Positions 10,500 to 19,429 of a DNA stretch of 64,000 bases are shown one piece after another. Location: the NCBI RefSeq assembly GCF_006440735.1, contig NZ_VFUA01000010.1, forward strand, positions 44,737-108,736. Reading direction: 5' to 3'. The DNA is from Mesorhizobium sp. B2-7-1. GTDB lineage: Bacteria > Pseudomonadota > Alphaproteobacteria > Rhizobiales > Rhizobiaceae. The notes beneath the pieces were generated by a model. It saw only the letters and a program-made list of their open reading frames with translations, had not been told where the DNA came from and ran no database searches. Every line of letters starts with the position of its first letter. Position 1 is the stretch's first letter. The translations under genes were made by a program, and so were the position numbers.

Positions 10500-11543
10500 A
10501 TGTCGATCGTCGCCCGCAACAAGAACAGCAAGCCCCGCGTGACCGTAAAGGATCTGGCGCGCGATCTGGGCATGTCTGTTTCGACCGTCTCCAGGGCTTT
10601 CCACGCCGATGCCGTAATCGCCAAGGACACCCGGGACGTGGTGCTGAACCGCGCGCGGGAGATCGGCTATTCGCCAAACCCCTTCGCGCGCAGCCTCATC
10701 ACCAAGAAGACGCGCATCGTCGGCGTGGTCGTCGCCGACATCACCAACCCATTCTATCCGGAAGTGCTGACCCGGCTCACCACCGAGCTGCGCGCCATCG
10801 ACATGAACGTGATGCTGGTCGCGGCCGACCAGTCGGGCGAGGTCGACCAGGCGCTGCGCCTGCTCCTCAACTACCAGCCCGACCTTGCCATCATCCTCGC
10901 GGCGACCTTGTCCTCGGAAGCCGCGCAGGAATGCCGCAGGGCCGGCACGCCGGTGATCTTCTTCAACCGGCTCTCTGCCGACGACCACGCCTTCGGCATC
11001 TCCTGCGACAACATCCTCGGCGGCCGCAGCATTGCCGATTATCTGGTCGACACCGGTCACCGGCGCCTGGCCTACATCGCCGCGCTGGCCGACGCCTCGA
11101 CCAATGTGGCCCGTCACCGCGGCTTCAGCGAGCGCGCGGTCGAACGGGGGCTTGCCGCGCCCGTCGTCATCGAGGCGGGGCAGTTCAGCTACCACGCCGG
11201 CTATGAGGCCGCTCGCAAGCTGCGCGATCTCAAGGAGATGCCAGACGGCGTGTTCTGCGCCAACGACATTCTCGCCATCGGCTTCCTCGACGGGGTGCGG
11301 CGGGAGCTTGGCCTCGGCGTGCCCGAAGACATATCGATCGTCGGCTTCGATGACATCGAGATGGCTCATTGGCCCTCGCACGGGCTGACGACCGTCCAGC
11401 AGCCCATCGAAAAGATGCTGGAGGCGACGGTCTCGCTGGCCAAGGAACTCGGCACGAATGCCGGGCGGGAGCCGGTGGTGCAGATGATTCCGCCAGGTTC
11501 CGTGATCGAGCGCGCGACGACGCGCCGGAGGCATCATGGCTGA
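10500..11543 (+). CDS. LacI family transcriptional regulator
   Basis: 347 residues. The N-terminal helix-turn-helix spans about residues 14-40 (VTVKDLARDLGMSVSTVSRAF) with a hinge helix up to about residue 65, followed by a sugar-binding core resembling periplasmic receptors. A GGAG lies six bases before the ATG. It lies inside the operon it probably controls, 23 bases after the HisD-like gene, and would be autoregulated through the operators at 4189-4219 and 7831-7850. The inducer is likely the imported sugar or a pathway intermediate. Confidence 0.93.
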   Translation: MSIVARNKNSKPRVTVKDLARDLGMSVSTVSRAFHADAVIAKDTRDVVLNRAREIGYSPNPFARSLITKKTRIVGVVVADITNPFYPEVLTRLTTELRAIDMNVMLVAADQSGEVDQALRLLLNYQPDLAIILAATLSSEAAQECRRAGTPVIFFNRLSADDHAFGISCDNILGGRSIADYLVDTGHRRLAYIAALADASTNVARHRGFSERAVERGLAAPVVIEAGQFSYHAGYEAARKLRDLKEMPDGVFCANDILAIGFLDGVRRELGLGVPEDISIVGFDDIEMAHWPSHGLTTVQQPIEKMLEATVSLAKELGTNAGREPVVQMIPPGSVIERATTRRRHHG

Positions 11544-12150
11544 CATGTCCGCCAAGCATTTCTTCGAGCGTGCCGTCACCATCCACCGCTACGACTGCGA
11601 GCTGATTGCGGCGGCGCCGTCGGATGCCGAAGGCGGCGAAACCAAGCAGGCGATCGAGAACGATCCTGCGGCCCAGGAGGCCGTCGTCCGCTATGTGGTC
11701 GCCGCCCGCCCCATCTATGACGGCCTGCGCCGGCTGATCGGGCAGGTCGCCGGCCTGCTGGTCCTGGCCGAGGCCGGCGGCCGCCGCGACGTGCTCGACC
11801 TGCCGGATATCCCGGCGGCGCGCGAGCGCTGGGCGGAGGTCGAGCAGCGCCTGGGCGCCCTGCAGGCGCCGGGCGGCCTTGAGGGCCACCTCGCCCGCCT
11901 GGAGACCGCCCACGCCACGCTCGGCGAAGTGCTCGACGATTTCGGTCTGGCCCGGCTGCAGCGCGATTGGCAGCAGCATCTCGACCGTGCAGGAGACAGG
12001 ATCAAGCACGCCTATGCCTGGCTGCAGGCGGCGTCCGAACCGCGCGCCGGCATGACGCCGGTCGATTTCAATCATGCCTGCTGCAGTTGCGCGCAGCGCT
12101 GGCGACATCAGGGAGGAAACGATGGGGCAATATTCGATCTGGGTGCTTGA
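11536..12150 (+). CDS. Hypothetical protein in the C4 acid-sugar operon
   Basis: 204 residues, family not recognised. It overlaps the LacI stop by eight bases (GGAGG just upstream of the ATG) and runs 29 bases into the next gene, so it is embedded in the operon. The composition is mainly alpha-helical and charged, without a signal peptide or clear membrane segment. The C-terminus carries a HACCSCAQRWRHQ stretch (three Cys and two His within about ten residues) that could bind a metal. Conserved operon position would argue for a role in the same pathway; nothing in the sequence shows an enzyme class. Confidence 0.65.
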   Translation: MADMSAKHFFERAVTIHRYDCELIAAAPSDAEGGETKQAIENDPAAQEAVVRYVVAARPIYDGLRRLIGQVAGLLVLAEAGGRRDVLDLPDIPAARERWAEVEQRLGALQAPGGLEGHLARLETAHATLGEVLDDFGLARLQRDWQQHLDRAGDRIKHAYAWLQAASEPRAGMTPVDFNHACCSCAQRWRHQGGNDGAIFDLGA

Positions 12151-12997
12151 GTACAGCTACGTCACCAACTACCACAAGAGCGGCGTGCTCTACGGCGCCC
12201 ACAACCAGGGCTACGTCAAGCTTCCCTATTGCTATGCGCTGATCAAGGGCAACGGCCACGTCGCCATGGTCGATGTCGGCTACAACAACAAGGACTACGG
12301 CAAGCATCTCGGCGACAAGTTCGGCGTCGAGAACTGGCGCTCGCCCGAGATCGTCCTCGGCGAAATCGGCCTGGCGCCGAAGGATGTCGACACGGTCTTC
12401 ATCACCCACGCCCATTTCGACCATTTCGGCAATGTCGAGGACTTCCCCAAGGCGACCTTCTACATCCAGGAGAAGGAGATCGCGAAATGGGTCTGGGCGA
12501 TGTCGCTGCCTGACCGCATGCGCTGGATGAACGTCGCCGTCGACCCGGGCGATATCGTGCGCGGGGTCGATCTTGCCCGCCAGAAGCGGCTGGTGACGCT
12601 CGATGGCGCCAGGCAGGACGTGTTGCCGAATGTAGACCTCAATCCCGCCTTCGACAGCCACACCTATGGCTCGATGTGGGTCACCGTGCGCAACGGCAAG
12701 GAAGACACCTGGGTGCTGGCGGGCGATCTGGTCTATGTCTTCGACAATATCGAGGGCTCGGGCGCGGCCGTCGATGTCGAGACGCTTTATGTCCCGGTCG
12801 GGCTTGCGGTCGGCAGCCAGACCAATCTCGTGCTGGCGACAGAAGAGATGATGAAGCAGGTGAACTACGAGGCGCGCCGCGTCATTCCAATCCATGAAGA
12901 ACGGCTGAAGGACCGTTTCCCGTCGCGTATCACCAAGGACGGCCTGCGCATCACTGAAATCTGCCTCGCGGACGGCGAGAAGTCGCGGGTGCAGTAA
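12122..12997 (+). CDS. Metallo-beta-lactamase-fold hydrolase (AHL-lactonase-like family)
   Basis: 291 residues. The metal-binding motif HAHFDH is complete (His96, His98, Asp100, His101), with His180 and Asp202 as the further ligands, so it should be a dinuclear zinc hydrolase. Best match by pattern is the N-acyl homoserine lactonase family. Inside a sugar operon a sugar-lactone hydrolase is plausible, and quorum quenching is the alternative. GGGAGG sits six bases before the ATG, and the stop shares a base with the next ATG (TAATG). Confidence 0.85.
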   Translation: MGQYSIWVLEYSYVTNYHKSGVLYGAHNQGYVKLPYCYALIKGNGHVAMVDVGYNNKDYGKHLGDKFGVENWRSPEIVLGEIGLAPKDVDTVFITHAHFDHFGNVEDFPKATFYIQEKEIAKWVWAMSLPDRMRWMNVAVDPGDIVRGVDLARQKRLVTLDGARQDVLPNVDLNPAFDSHTYGSMWVTVRNGKEDTWVLAGDLVYVFDNIEGSGAAVDVETLYVPVGLAVGSQTNLVLATEEMMKQVNYEARRVIPIHEERLKDRFPSRITKDGLRITEICLADGEKSRVQ

Positions 12998-13935
12998 TGG
13001 AGGCAATCCGCGAGGTCGCTATTGTCGGGGCGGGGCTTGTCGGCCGCGGCTGGGCGATCGTCTTCGCCCGGGCGGGGCATGACGTGGTCATCTACGATGG
13101 CAGCGCCGAGATCCGTGCTGCGGTGATCGACAGGATCCGCGCCAGTCTTGCCGACATGCAGGGGGCCGGGCTGGTCGAAGCCATCGATCCCGTCATGCGG
13201 CGGCTGTGCGTAGCCGACACGCTGGAGGCCGCGGTCGCCGACGCCGACTATATCCAGGAATCGGTGCTCGAACGGCGTGACGTCAAGCAGGCCGTCTGCC
13301 TCGAAATCGACCGCGCCATGCGGCCGGACGCGGTCGTGGGCAGTTCGAGCTCGGGCATTCCCGCCTCGGCTTTCACGGAACAATGCGTCAACCGGGCCCG
13401 CTTCCTCGTGGCGCATCCCGTCAACCCTCCGCACCTTATCCCGCTGGTCGAGCTTGTTCCGGCACCTTGGACGGACGCCGAAGTCCTGCCCTGGCTGCGG
13501 GCGCAGATGGAACAGGCGGGCCAGGCCGCCATCGTCGTGCGCAAGGAGGTCGACGGTTTTGTCCTCAACCGGCTGCAGGGGGCCTTGCTCAACGAGGCCT
13601 GGGCCTTGTTGGAGGAAGGCGTCGCAAGTGCGGCCGACATCGACCTGACCGTGTCGCACGGGCTCGGCTACCGCTGGTCCTTCATGGGACCGTTCGAGAC
13701 GATCGACCTCAACGCGCCGGGCGGCATCGCGGATTATGCGCGACGCCTGGGACCGCTCTACCACGCGATCGCGCTGGCAAGGCGCGATCCGGCGCCGTGG
13801 TCCGAAGCGCTTATCGCCAAGGCCGAAGCCGAGCGTCGCGAAAAGCTAGAGCTATCCCAGCTTGGCGAACGCAGCACCTGGCGCGACCGCAATCTCATGG
13901 CGCTGGTCGCCCGCAAGCGACGCACCGGCGTCTGA
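12997..13935 (+). CDS. 3-hydroxyacyl-CoA dehydrogenase family protein, lambda-crystallin/L-gulonate 3-dehydrogenase type
   Basis: 312 residues. The N-terminal Rossmann domain carries GAGLVGRGWA (about residues 11-20). The signature HPVNPPHLIPLVELVP and the helical C-terminal domain (VDGFVLNRLQGALLNEAW) closely follow lambda-crystallin (CRYL1). Members oxidise L-gulonate and other 3-hydroxy acids with NAD. Here it probably oxidises the C3 hydroxyl of an aldonate. Its start is coupled to the previous stop. Confidence 0.87.
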   Translation: MEAIREVAIVGAGLVGRGWAIVFARAGHDVVIYDGSAEIRAAVIDRIRASLADMQGAGLVEAIDPVMRRLCVADTLEAAVADADYIQESVLERRDVKQAVCLEIDRAMRPDAVVGSSSSGIPASAFTEQCVNRARFLVAHPVNPPHLIPLVELVPAPWTDAEVLPWLRAQMEQAGQAAIVVRKEVDGFVLNRLQGALLNEAWALLEEGVASAADIDLTVSHGLGYRWSFMGPFETIDLNAPGGIADYARRLGPLYHAIALARRDPAPWSEALIAKAEAERREKLELSQLGERSTWRDRNLMALVARKRRTGV

Positions 13936-13948
13936 CACGGAGACGGCC

Positions 13949-14698
13949 ATGGCGGCAATGCTGCAAGACAAGGTCGCCCTGGTGACCGGAGGGACCGGCG
14001 GTATCGGGGCGCGGATCGTATCCAGGCTGGCGCAGGAAGGGGCCTCGGTCGTCATAGGCTACAACAGCTCGCGGCAGACGGCCGAAGCGCTGGTCTCGAC
14101 GCTGGCGCCCGGCGATCACATGGTCGCCGAGGCGGCCGTCACCGACAGCGATTGCCTGGCGCGGCTGGCCGGCCAGATCGACAAGAGGTTCGGGCGGCTG
14201 GATATCCTGGTCAATTGCGCCGGTATAACCCGCTTCGTCCCGCATCCGGACCTCGACAGCCTGGACGATGCGTTGATCGACCGCATCCTCAGCGTCAACG
14301 TGCGTGGCGTCATCGCCACGACAAGGGCGATGCGACCGTTGCTCGACCGCACTGGCGACGGCGTCGTCGTCAACATCTCGTCGATCGCGGGCGTAACCGC
14401 CATGGGCAGCAACATCGCCTATTGCGCGTCCAAGGCCGCGGTCGACAACCTGACCAAGTCGCTGGCGCGCGCGCTCGCGCCGAAAATCAGGGTCGTGTCG
14501 GTCTCGCCCGGCGTCGTCGACACCGATTTCATCAAAGGCCGCGACGAATCCTGGCGCGATGAACAGGCGAGCCGGACGCCGCTCGGGCGATTGGGCACGC
14601 CCGACGATGTCGCCGAGGCGGTCCTGGCGGCCGCGGCGCAGCTTCGCTTCGCGACGGGTGTTGTCATTCCGGTCGACGGCGGGCGGCCTTTGGCGTGA
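13949..14698 (+). CDS. SDR family NAD(P)-dependent oxidoreductase
   Basis: 249 residues, classical short-chain dehydrogenase. Cofactor motif TGGTGGIG (residues 13-20), LVNCAG in the middle, catalytic Ser in NISSIAG and the YCASK (YxxxK) pair, and a C-terminal VIPVDGG. It is the sixth gene of the putative C4 acid-sugar operon. The substrate is not predictable from motifs; an alcohol or lactol oxidation in the same pathway is likely. Confidence 0.9.
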   Translation: MAAMLQDKVALVTGGTGGIGARIVSRLAQEGASVVIGYNSSRQTAEALVSTLAPGDHMVAEAAVTDSDCLARLAGQIDKRFGRLDILVNCAGITRFVPHPDLDSLDDALIDRILSVNVRGVIATTRAMRPLLDRTGDGVVVNISSIAGVTAMGSNIAYCASKAAVDNLTKSLARALAPKIRVVSVSPGVVDTDFIKGRDESWRDEQASRTPLGRLGTPDDVAEAVLAAAAQLRFATGVVIPVDGGRPLA

Positions 14699-14738
14699 TT
14701 GTGTCTTCAACGCCCGCACGGCCCCTGGAGAGAGCTGA

Positions 14739-15743
14739 ATGACCGCAACCATTGCCATCACCGTCGGCGATCCGGCGGGCGTCGGGCCAGAGATCGCGCT
14801 CAAGGCCGGCCGGCATTTCGCGCCGCAACTCGAAACCGGCGCGTTTCGGCTGCGCATAGTCGGGTCGCTGTCGGTGCTGGGCGAGGCGGCGCGGTCGCTC
14901 GGTCTGCCGTTGCCCGCCGTCGCGCAAGCTGACGAGCCGCTCGGCATCTGGCCGATCGAGGGTTCCGCTGTCGCAATCGGCCAGGTCTCCGCGGAAGGCG
15001 GCAGGCAGGCCTACGAGGCCGTGGCCGAGGGCGTGCGCCGCACGATGGCGGGCGAGGCGTCGGCGATCGTCACCGCGCCGCTCAATAAGGAATCGCTGCA
15101 CCTGGCGGGTCATCGATTCCCCGGTCACACCGAACTGCTGGCGGCGCTGACCGGGGCGCGCGACAGCGCGATGATGCTCGCGCACGGAGCCTTCCGCGTC
15201 AGCCATGTCACGACGCACATTGCCCTGGAGGATGTGCCGAAGCGGGCGACGGAGCCACGCATGCGCCGGGTTCTCGACCTGACGATCGAAGCCTTGAGGC
15301 ATCTGGGGATCGCCGCCCCCCGCGTCGCGATCGCAGCGCTCAATCCGCATGCCGGCGAAGGCGGCATTTTCGGCACCCACGACATCCGCGTGACGGAGCC
15401 GATCGTCGCTGATTACAGGGCACAGGGCCACGATATCCATGGTCCCGTCCCGGGCGACACCGTCTTCGTCAAGATGCGCGGCGGCGCCTATGACGCGGTC
15501 GTGGCCATGTATCACGACCAGGGCCATATCCCGGTGAAGCTGCTCGGCTTCCAGATCGACCCGCGGACCGGCGAATGGCTTGGCCTGAGCGGGGTCAACA
15601 TCACGCTCGGCCTGCCGATCGTGCGAACCTCCGTAGATCACGGCACCGCCTTCGACATAGCCGGCCGCGGCATCGCCCGGGAAAGCAGCCTCATCGAGGC
15701 GATCGACTACGCCTTGTCGCTCACCGCGGAGAAGGCTGCGTGA
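14739..15743 (+). CDS. pdxA2: PdxA2-type 4-phospho-acid-sugar dehydrogenase (PdxA family)
   Basis: 334 residues of the 4-hydroxythreonine-4-phosphate dehydrogenase family. Metal ligands His160, His204 (NPHAGEGG) and His259 (MYHDQGH) and the TAPLNKESL and FPGHTELLA motifs are present. The next gene, overlapping by four bases, is a DUF1537 kinase. That pairing marks PdxA2 enzymes that oxidise 4-phospho-D-threonate or related acids; the 3-keto product decarboxylates to dihydroxyacetone phosphate. It is unlikely to be the pyridoxal-synthesis enzyme because the usual ksgA or surA neighbours are absent. Confidence 0.88.
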   Translation: MTATIAITVGDPAGVGPEIALKAGRHFAPQLETGAFRLRIVGSLSVLGEAARSLGLPLPAVAQADEPLGIWPIEGSAVAIGQVSAEGGRQAYEAVAEGVRRTMAGEASAIVTAPLNKESLHLAGHRFPGHTELLAALTGARDSAMMLAHGAFRVSHVTTHIALEDVPKRATEPRMRRVLDLTIEALRHLGIAAPRVAIAALNPHAGEGGIFGTHDIRVTEPIVADYRAQGHDIHGPVPGDTVFVKMRGGAYDAVVAMYHDQGHIPVKLLGFQIDPRTGEWLGLSGVNITLGLPIVRTSVDHGTAFDIAGRGIARESSLIEAIDYALSLTAEKAA

Positions 15744-16852
15744 AGCTTGGCCCGACCGGGCGCGGCGCTAGCAAGCAGGATGTGCTGATCGTCGCCGACG
15801 ACATTACCGGCGCGCTCGACACGGCCGGCTATTTCGCCACGCCCGAAAACCCGATCCAAATCTGGCTCGATCGGCCGCCCGCCATTTCCGGCGGCAATGC
15901 GATCGACCTCGACACGCGTGATCTCGACGAGACAACGGCTTGCGGGCGCGTCGCCGAGATTTTTGCCGGCCGCGAGCGGGGCGTGCTCTCATTCAAGAAG
16001 ATCGACAGCGTCATGCGCGGCCACCCGATCGCGGAGGCAGTCGCCGTCTTTCGCGCCGGGCGGTTCCGGCGGGCGCTTTTTGCCCCTGCTTTTCCGGCGA
16101 TGGGCAGGGTGACGGTCGACGGGCGGCAGCTTGTGATCTCGCAGGACGGCAAGGTGCAGGTCGGGCCGGCCTTGGTCGATGCACTGTCAAGCCATGGCAT
16201 CCCGGCGGCGATGCTGGGCAAAGATGCTGTGCCGGGCGGATTTGTCGTCGCCGACGCTTCCAGCGACGCGGAGCTTGCGGATGCCGTCGCGGCGTTCGGG
16301 GAAGGCGACGACGATCTCTATATCGGCGCCGGAGGGCTGGCATCGGTGCTTGCCGGGCGCGCATCTGCCAGCCTGTCGCCGCCGACGCTCGATCTGGCGA
16401 TTTGCGGAACGAACCATCCGGTGACCCTGCGTCAGATCGCGGCTGTTCCGGGGTTGCGGTCGCTCATGATGGACGGCAGCACTATGCAGCCCGAGCCGCC
16501 AGTCATGCTGGTTTCTCCCTCGAATGCGGTCTCGGTTCCTGAAGCGCGCGCCATGATCGAGCGTTCGCTCGCGCGGCTCGTGGCCACCGCGCCGCGTCCG
16601 CGAGCCGTGCTGGTGACGGGCGGATGGACCTTGCGGTTGCTGCTCCGCATTTGCGCCGCCTCCCATCTTCTTTGCGAGGGACTGTACGAGCCGGGCGTTG
16701 CGATGAGCCGGATGGTCGCGGGCACGTGGGACGGAACGGCGATCGTCTCGAAATCCGGCGGGTTTGGCGACGACAACTTGCTCGTTCGATTGTTCGCGCC
16801 GGGTGCAAAGGAAAGCGCCCGAGGAAAGCCCTATGCCGGTGGCGGCAACTAG
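15740..16852 (+). CDS. Four-carbon acid sugar kinase family protein (DUF1537, OtnK/DtnK type)
   Basis: 370 residues from a GTG start that overlaps the pdxA2 stop (GTGA). The N-terminal domain shows VADDITGALD and FKKIDSVMRG; the C-terminal nucleotide domain ends in SKSGGFGDDNLL. It is shorter than the usual 410-430 residues, and the expected SGGET loop reads VTGGWTLRLLL, so the ATP site is somewhat divergent. The family phosphorylates the 4-hydroxyl of C4 aldonates such as threonate and erythronate, supplying the PdxA2 substrate. Confidence 0.85.
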   Translation: MKLGPTGRGASKQDVLIVADDITGALDTAGYFATPENPIQIWLDRPPAISGGNAIDLDTRDLDETTACGRVAEIFAGRERGVLSFKKIDSVMRGHPIAEAVAVFRAGRFRRALFAPAFPAMGRVTVDGRQLVISQDGKVQVGPALVDALSSHGIPAAMLGKDAVPGGFVVADASSDAELADAVAAFGEGDDDLYIGAGGLASVLAGRASASLSPPTLDLAICGTNHPVTLRQIAAVPGLRSLMMDGSTMQPEPPVMLVSPSNAVSVPEARAMIERSLARLVATAPRPRAVLVTGGWTLRLLLRICAASHLLCEGLYEPGVAMSRMVAGTWDGTAIVSKSGGFGDDNLLVRLFAPGAKESARGKPYAGGGN

Positions 16853-16881
16853 GCTAAGGGCTTCCTGTCAGAGGGATGCTT

Positions 16882-17442
16882 ATGAATATTCCGATTCTGG
16901 ATGGGAATCAGGTGCGGAGACGGGTTCGATCCGGACTGGGTGCGCGATCAAACAGTCTCCTCGCGATGCTTGGGTTTTCGGCATTCGCGCTCGTTGCCTG
17001 CCAATCGACCCCAGACACACGGCCTGTTGCCGACCCGCAACCCGCTCCAGCCGCTGCTCCCGCTCCGGCCTCGTCGAATTCGGCTATGCTGGACCAGACG
17101 GTGACGGTCGTTCCGCCCGGCAAGGGCGTTCCGGCCAAATATGCCGCATTCTCCGGCATATGGGCAGGGCAGCTCAACGGCATGTATGACGGCAAGCTGG
17201 CGGTCCTGACCGTGTCCTCGGGCGGGCAGGTGACGGCCAGCTATGCATGGGGCGACCTGGCCGACAATAAGCCGGGCGTCGCCGATGGCTCTGGCAGGAT
17301 TTCCGGCAACACGTTGAAGCTCGGACGCCTGCCGAACGGCGCGGATATCACCGCCACGATGCCGTCGCCGGGAACGCTCAGCGTTACCTATGCGCTTGCC
17401 GGCCAGACCTATGCCGGCTCGTTCGCCCGGGTCGGCCAGTGA
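16882..17442 (+). CDS. Putative lipoprotein, function unknown
   Basis: About 186 residues. The N-terminus is basic (RRRVRSGLGAR), followed by a hydrophobic stretch ending in the lipobox LVAC near residue 40, so it is predicted to be lipid-anchored. A Pro/Ala-rich linker (PAPAAAPAPA) separates it from a small globular domain of Gly-rich beta strands. GAGGG lies six bases before the ATG at 16882; ATG 16876 is too close. I recognise no family. The gene converges on the lactonase gene with only 13 bases between stops. Confidence 0.7.
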   Translation: MNIPILDGNQVRRRVRSGLGARSNSLLAMLGFSAFALVACQSTPDTRPVADPQPAPAAAPAPASSNSAMLDQTVTVVPPGKGVPAKYAAFSGIWAGQLNGMYDGKLAVLTVSSGGQVTASYAWGDLADNKPGVADGSGRISGNTLKLGRLPNGADITATMPSPGTLSVTYALAGQTYAGSFARVGQ

Positions 17443-17455
17443 GAAAAGCCCGTCG

Positions 17456-18568
17456 CTAAGATTGAAGCGGGTCCCGCGTGATCCGCACGCACATCGGCGT
17501 TCCGATCTCGATGGCGTGGCCGGTGTCGGTCAGCCGGCCGCTCTGCTCGTCGCGGGCGAAGATCGAGATGCGGTCGGCGTTCTGGTTGGCCGAAAACAGA
17601 TGCTTGCCCGACGGCGTCAGCGCGAGGTTGCGCGGTGTCGCGCCACCGCAAGGCGCGAAGTCGACGAGCTCCAGTTTCCCCGATTGCTGGTCGACGGCGA
17701 AGATGACGACGCTGTCATGGCCTCTGTTGGAACCGTAGAGGAAGCGCCCATCGGGCGAGATCTGGATGTCGGCGCAGTGATTATGCGCGCGAGCCTCTCC
17801 GGGAACCGCCGGCTTGGTGTCGATTGTCTCGAGCCGCCCCGAGGATGGGTCGAGAGCCAAGGAGACGACCGTCGAGCCCAGCTCGTTCATGACGAAGACG
17901 AAGCGGCCGTTCGGGTGCAGCGCCACATGACGCGGCCCGGCGCCGGGCGCAAGCGCCGAGGAAGCGAGCTTCACCAGCGCGCCGTCCGGCTCGACCCGGT
18001 AGGAAACCAACTGGTCGATGCCGAGATCGGCGACGATGGCGACGCCGCCCTGGATGGTTTCGGTGACGCTGTGGGCATGCGGCCGCTCCTGCCGCTCGGC
18101 ATTGGGGCCGGTGCCGGAATGCGCCACGCTCGCCAGCGGCGCGGTCAGGCCACCGTCGGCCGCAAAGCCGAACACGGCGACCGCCTTGTCGGGGCCGCCG
18201 CTGCCCATGCCGTAATTCGCCACCAGAAGCTTGCTGCCGTCGCGCGTGATCGTGTTGTGCGCCGTGATGCTGCCAAGCGACGGCTGCTTGTTGATATAGG
18301 CGAGTGAGTTGGTGGCGCGCTCGAAGCGATAGGCCGAGACCGTTCCCTCGCGCCAGGCAAAGACTTCCGAATTGGCATAGATGCGGGAGCCATCCGGCGT
18401 CACCGACAGGAAGGTCGGATTGTCGACATCGTTGGTCTCGGCGAGTTTCTGCACGGCAAGCGTCGCCTCGTCGAAGGCATAGACGCCGAGGCCGATGCCG
18501 CGCGCGCCCTGGAAATAGGGCGCCTCGCGGTTGAGGCTGCCGACAAAGACAAGACAGGCGCTTTGCAT
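17456..18568 (-). CDS. Lactonase family protein (YbhE/6-phosphogluconolactonase-like beta-propeller)
   Basis: 370 residues with repeated YVTN-type blades, for example LSVTPDGSRIYA, VALHPNGRFVFVMNE, IQISPDGRFLYGSNRG and LALTPSGKHLFSANQ. This is the seven-bladed propeller of the COG2706 lactonases that open sugar lactones such as 6-phosphogluconolactone. GGAGGAAG precedes the ATG. There is no signal peptide, so it is cytoplasmic. It is transcribed away from the MaoC/CoA-transferase operon and shares the 306-base upstream region with it. It could serve either neighbouring sugar pathway. Confidence 0.85.
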   Translation of the reverse strand: MQSACLVFVGSLNREAPYFQGARGIGLGVYAFDEATLAVQKLAETNDVDNPTFLSVTPDGSRIYANSEVFAWREGTVSAYRFERATNSLAYINKQPSLGSITAHNTITRDGSKLLVANYGMGSGGPDKAVAVFGFAADGGLTAPLASVAHSGTGPNAERQERPHAHSVTETIQGGVAIVADLGIDQLVSYRVEPDGALVKLASSALAPGAGPRHVALHPNGRFVFVMNELGSTVVSLALDPSSGRLETIDTKPAVPGEARAHNHCADIQISPDGRFLYGSNRGHDSVVIFAVDQQSGKLELVDFAPCGGATPRNLALTPSGKHLFSANQNADRISIFARDEQSGRLTDTGHAIEIGTPMCVRITRDPLQS

Positions 18569-18874
18569 CGATCTTCCTCCTAGCAGGTTCCGCAAAGTGT
18601 CCCACGGTTTTGCGAAGAGAACCCTGCGAAAAACAACAATCCCTGAGCAGGCATTCGTGGGCTTGCCCGCGACTTCCTGCTCACGGCCGGGGGCTCGTCC
18701 GCCCGCGCCGGCTCTCCAAAAATTTCGCCGATCATCGCTTGCAAGGCAATCCCATATGTGAAAATAATATTCACAAAAGAAAACTCACAGGAGGAGAGCG
18801 ATCATGCATCTCGCCATTCGGCATCGTGCCCGGAACCGATCTGCAGGCCGCGCCGGAAGCTCCCGGAGAGGATC
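18569..18874. promoter_or_regulatory. Divergent intergenic region with promoter and operator-like repeat
   Basis: Noncoding region between the lactonase gene and the MaoC operon. Rightward promoter: TTGCAA (18739-18744) and AATAAT (18763-18768), 18 bases apart. An inverted repeat TGTGAA-n7-TTCACA (18757-18775) overlaps the -10, so a repressor site is likely, perhaps for the IclR regulator at 27.3 kb. Open frames running into it from the right lack ribosome-binding sites; the true MaoC start is at 18875. Nothing else is recognisable. Confidence 0.55.
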
Positions 18875-19426
18875 ATGAGCGCATTCTCGCCGACCGTCGG
18901 TGTCGCCTCGACGCATCCGGCCGACATGCCTGAGGCGCATGCCGAAATCCCGGTCTGGAATTCGGAAAACTGGCTCTACGAGGACTGGCAGCCCGGCCAC
19001 AAAATCCGCTCGCTCCGCCGCACCATCGCCGAGGGCGAAAGCCATATGTTCAATACGCTGGTGCTGGATATCCATCCCTACGTGCAGGACCAGATGTTCG
19101 CCGGGAAGGAAGGCATCTTCGGTCGGCGGCTGGTGGCCGGCGCCTTCGTCTTCTCGGCCGGGCTCGGCCTCGTCGCCACCAACTGCATCAACGCCTTTTC
19201 CTACGGCTACGATAAGCTGCGCTTCATCAAGCCGGTCTTCATCGGCGACACCATCTATTCGATCCGCACCAACCTCGACAAAAAGCCGCGCTACCAGGAC
19301 ATGGGCCTGATCCGCGCCAGCTACGAAGTCTTCAAGGGTGAAGGAGAGCTGGTGCTCTACTGCGAGCATCTGCAGACGGTGAAATACAAGAACCCGGCCG
19401 ATTTCGTCGGCAAGACAGAGAAGTGA
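18875..19426 (+). CDS. MaoC-fold (hotdog) protein, probable degenerate hydratase
   Basis: 183 residues; GGAGAGG precedes the ATG by three bases. The hotdog core is clear, with [20 protein letters not shown] almost identical to the MaoC gene at 35092. The (R)-hydratase active-site motif D-x-N-P-x-H reads D-I-H-P-Y-V here, so the catalytic His is missing. It may act on a different substrate or be structural. It is the first gene of an operon with a class III CoA transferase and importer genes. Confidence 0.82.
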   Translation: MSAFSPTVGVASTHPADMPEAHAEIPVWNSENWLYEDWQPGHKIRSLRRTIAEGESHMFNTLVLDIHPYVQDQMFAGKEGIFGRRLVAGAFVFSAGLGLVATNCINAFSYGYDKLRFIKPVFIGDTIYSIRTNLDKKPRYQDMGLIRASYEVFKGEGELVLYCEHLQTVKYKNPADFVGKTEK

Positions 19427-19429
19427 ACC

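Noticed and set aside
14739..15743. Vitamin B6 biosynthesis pdxA
   Set aside because: The four-base overlap with a DUF1537 kinase gene marks the PdxA2 catabolic branch.
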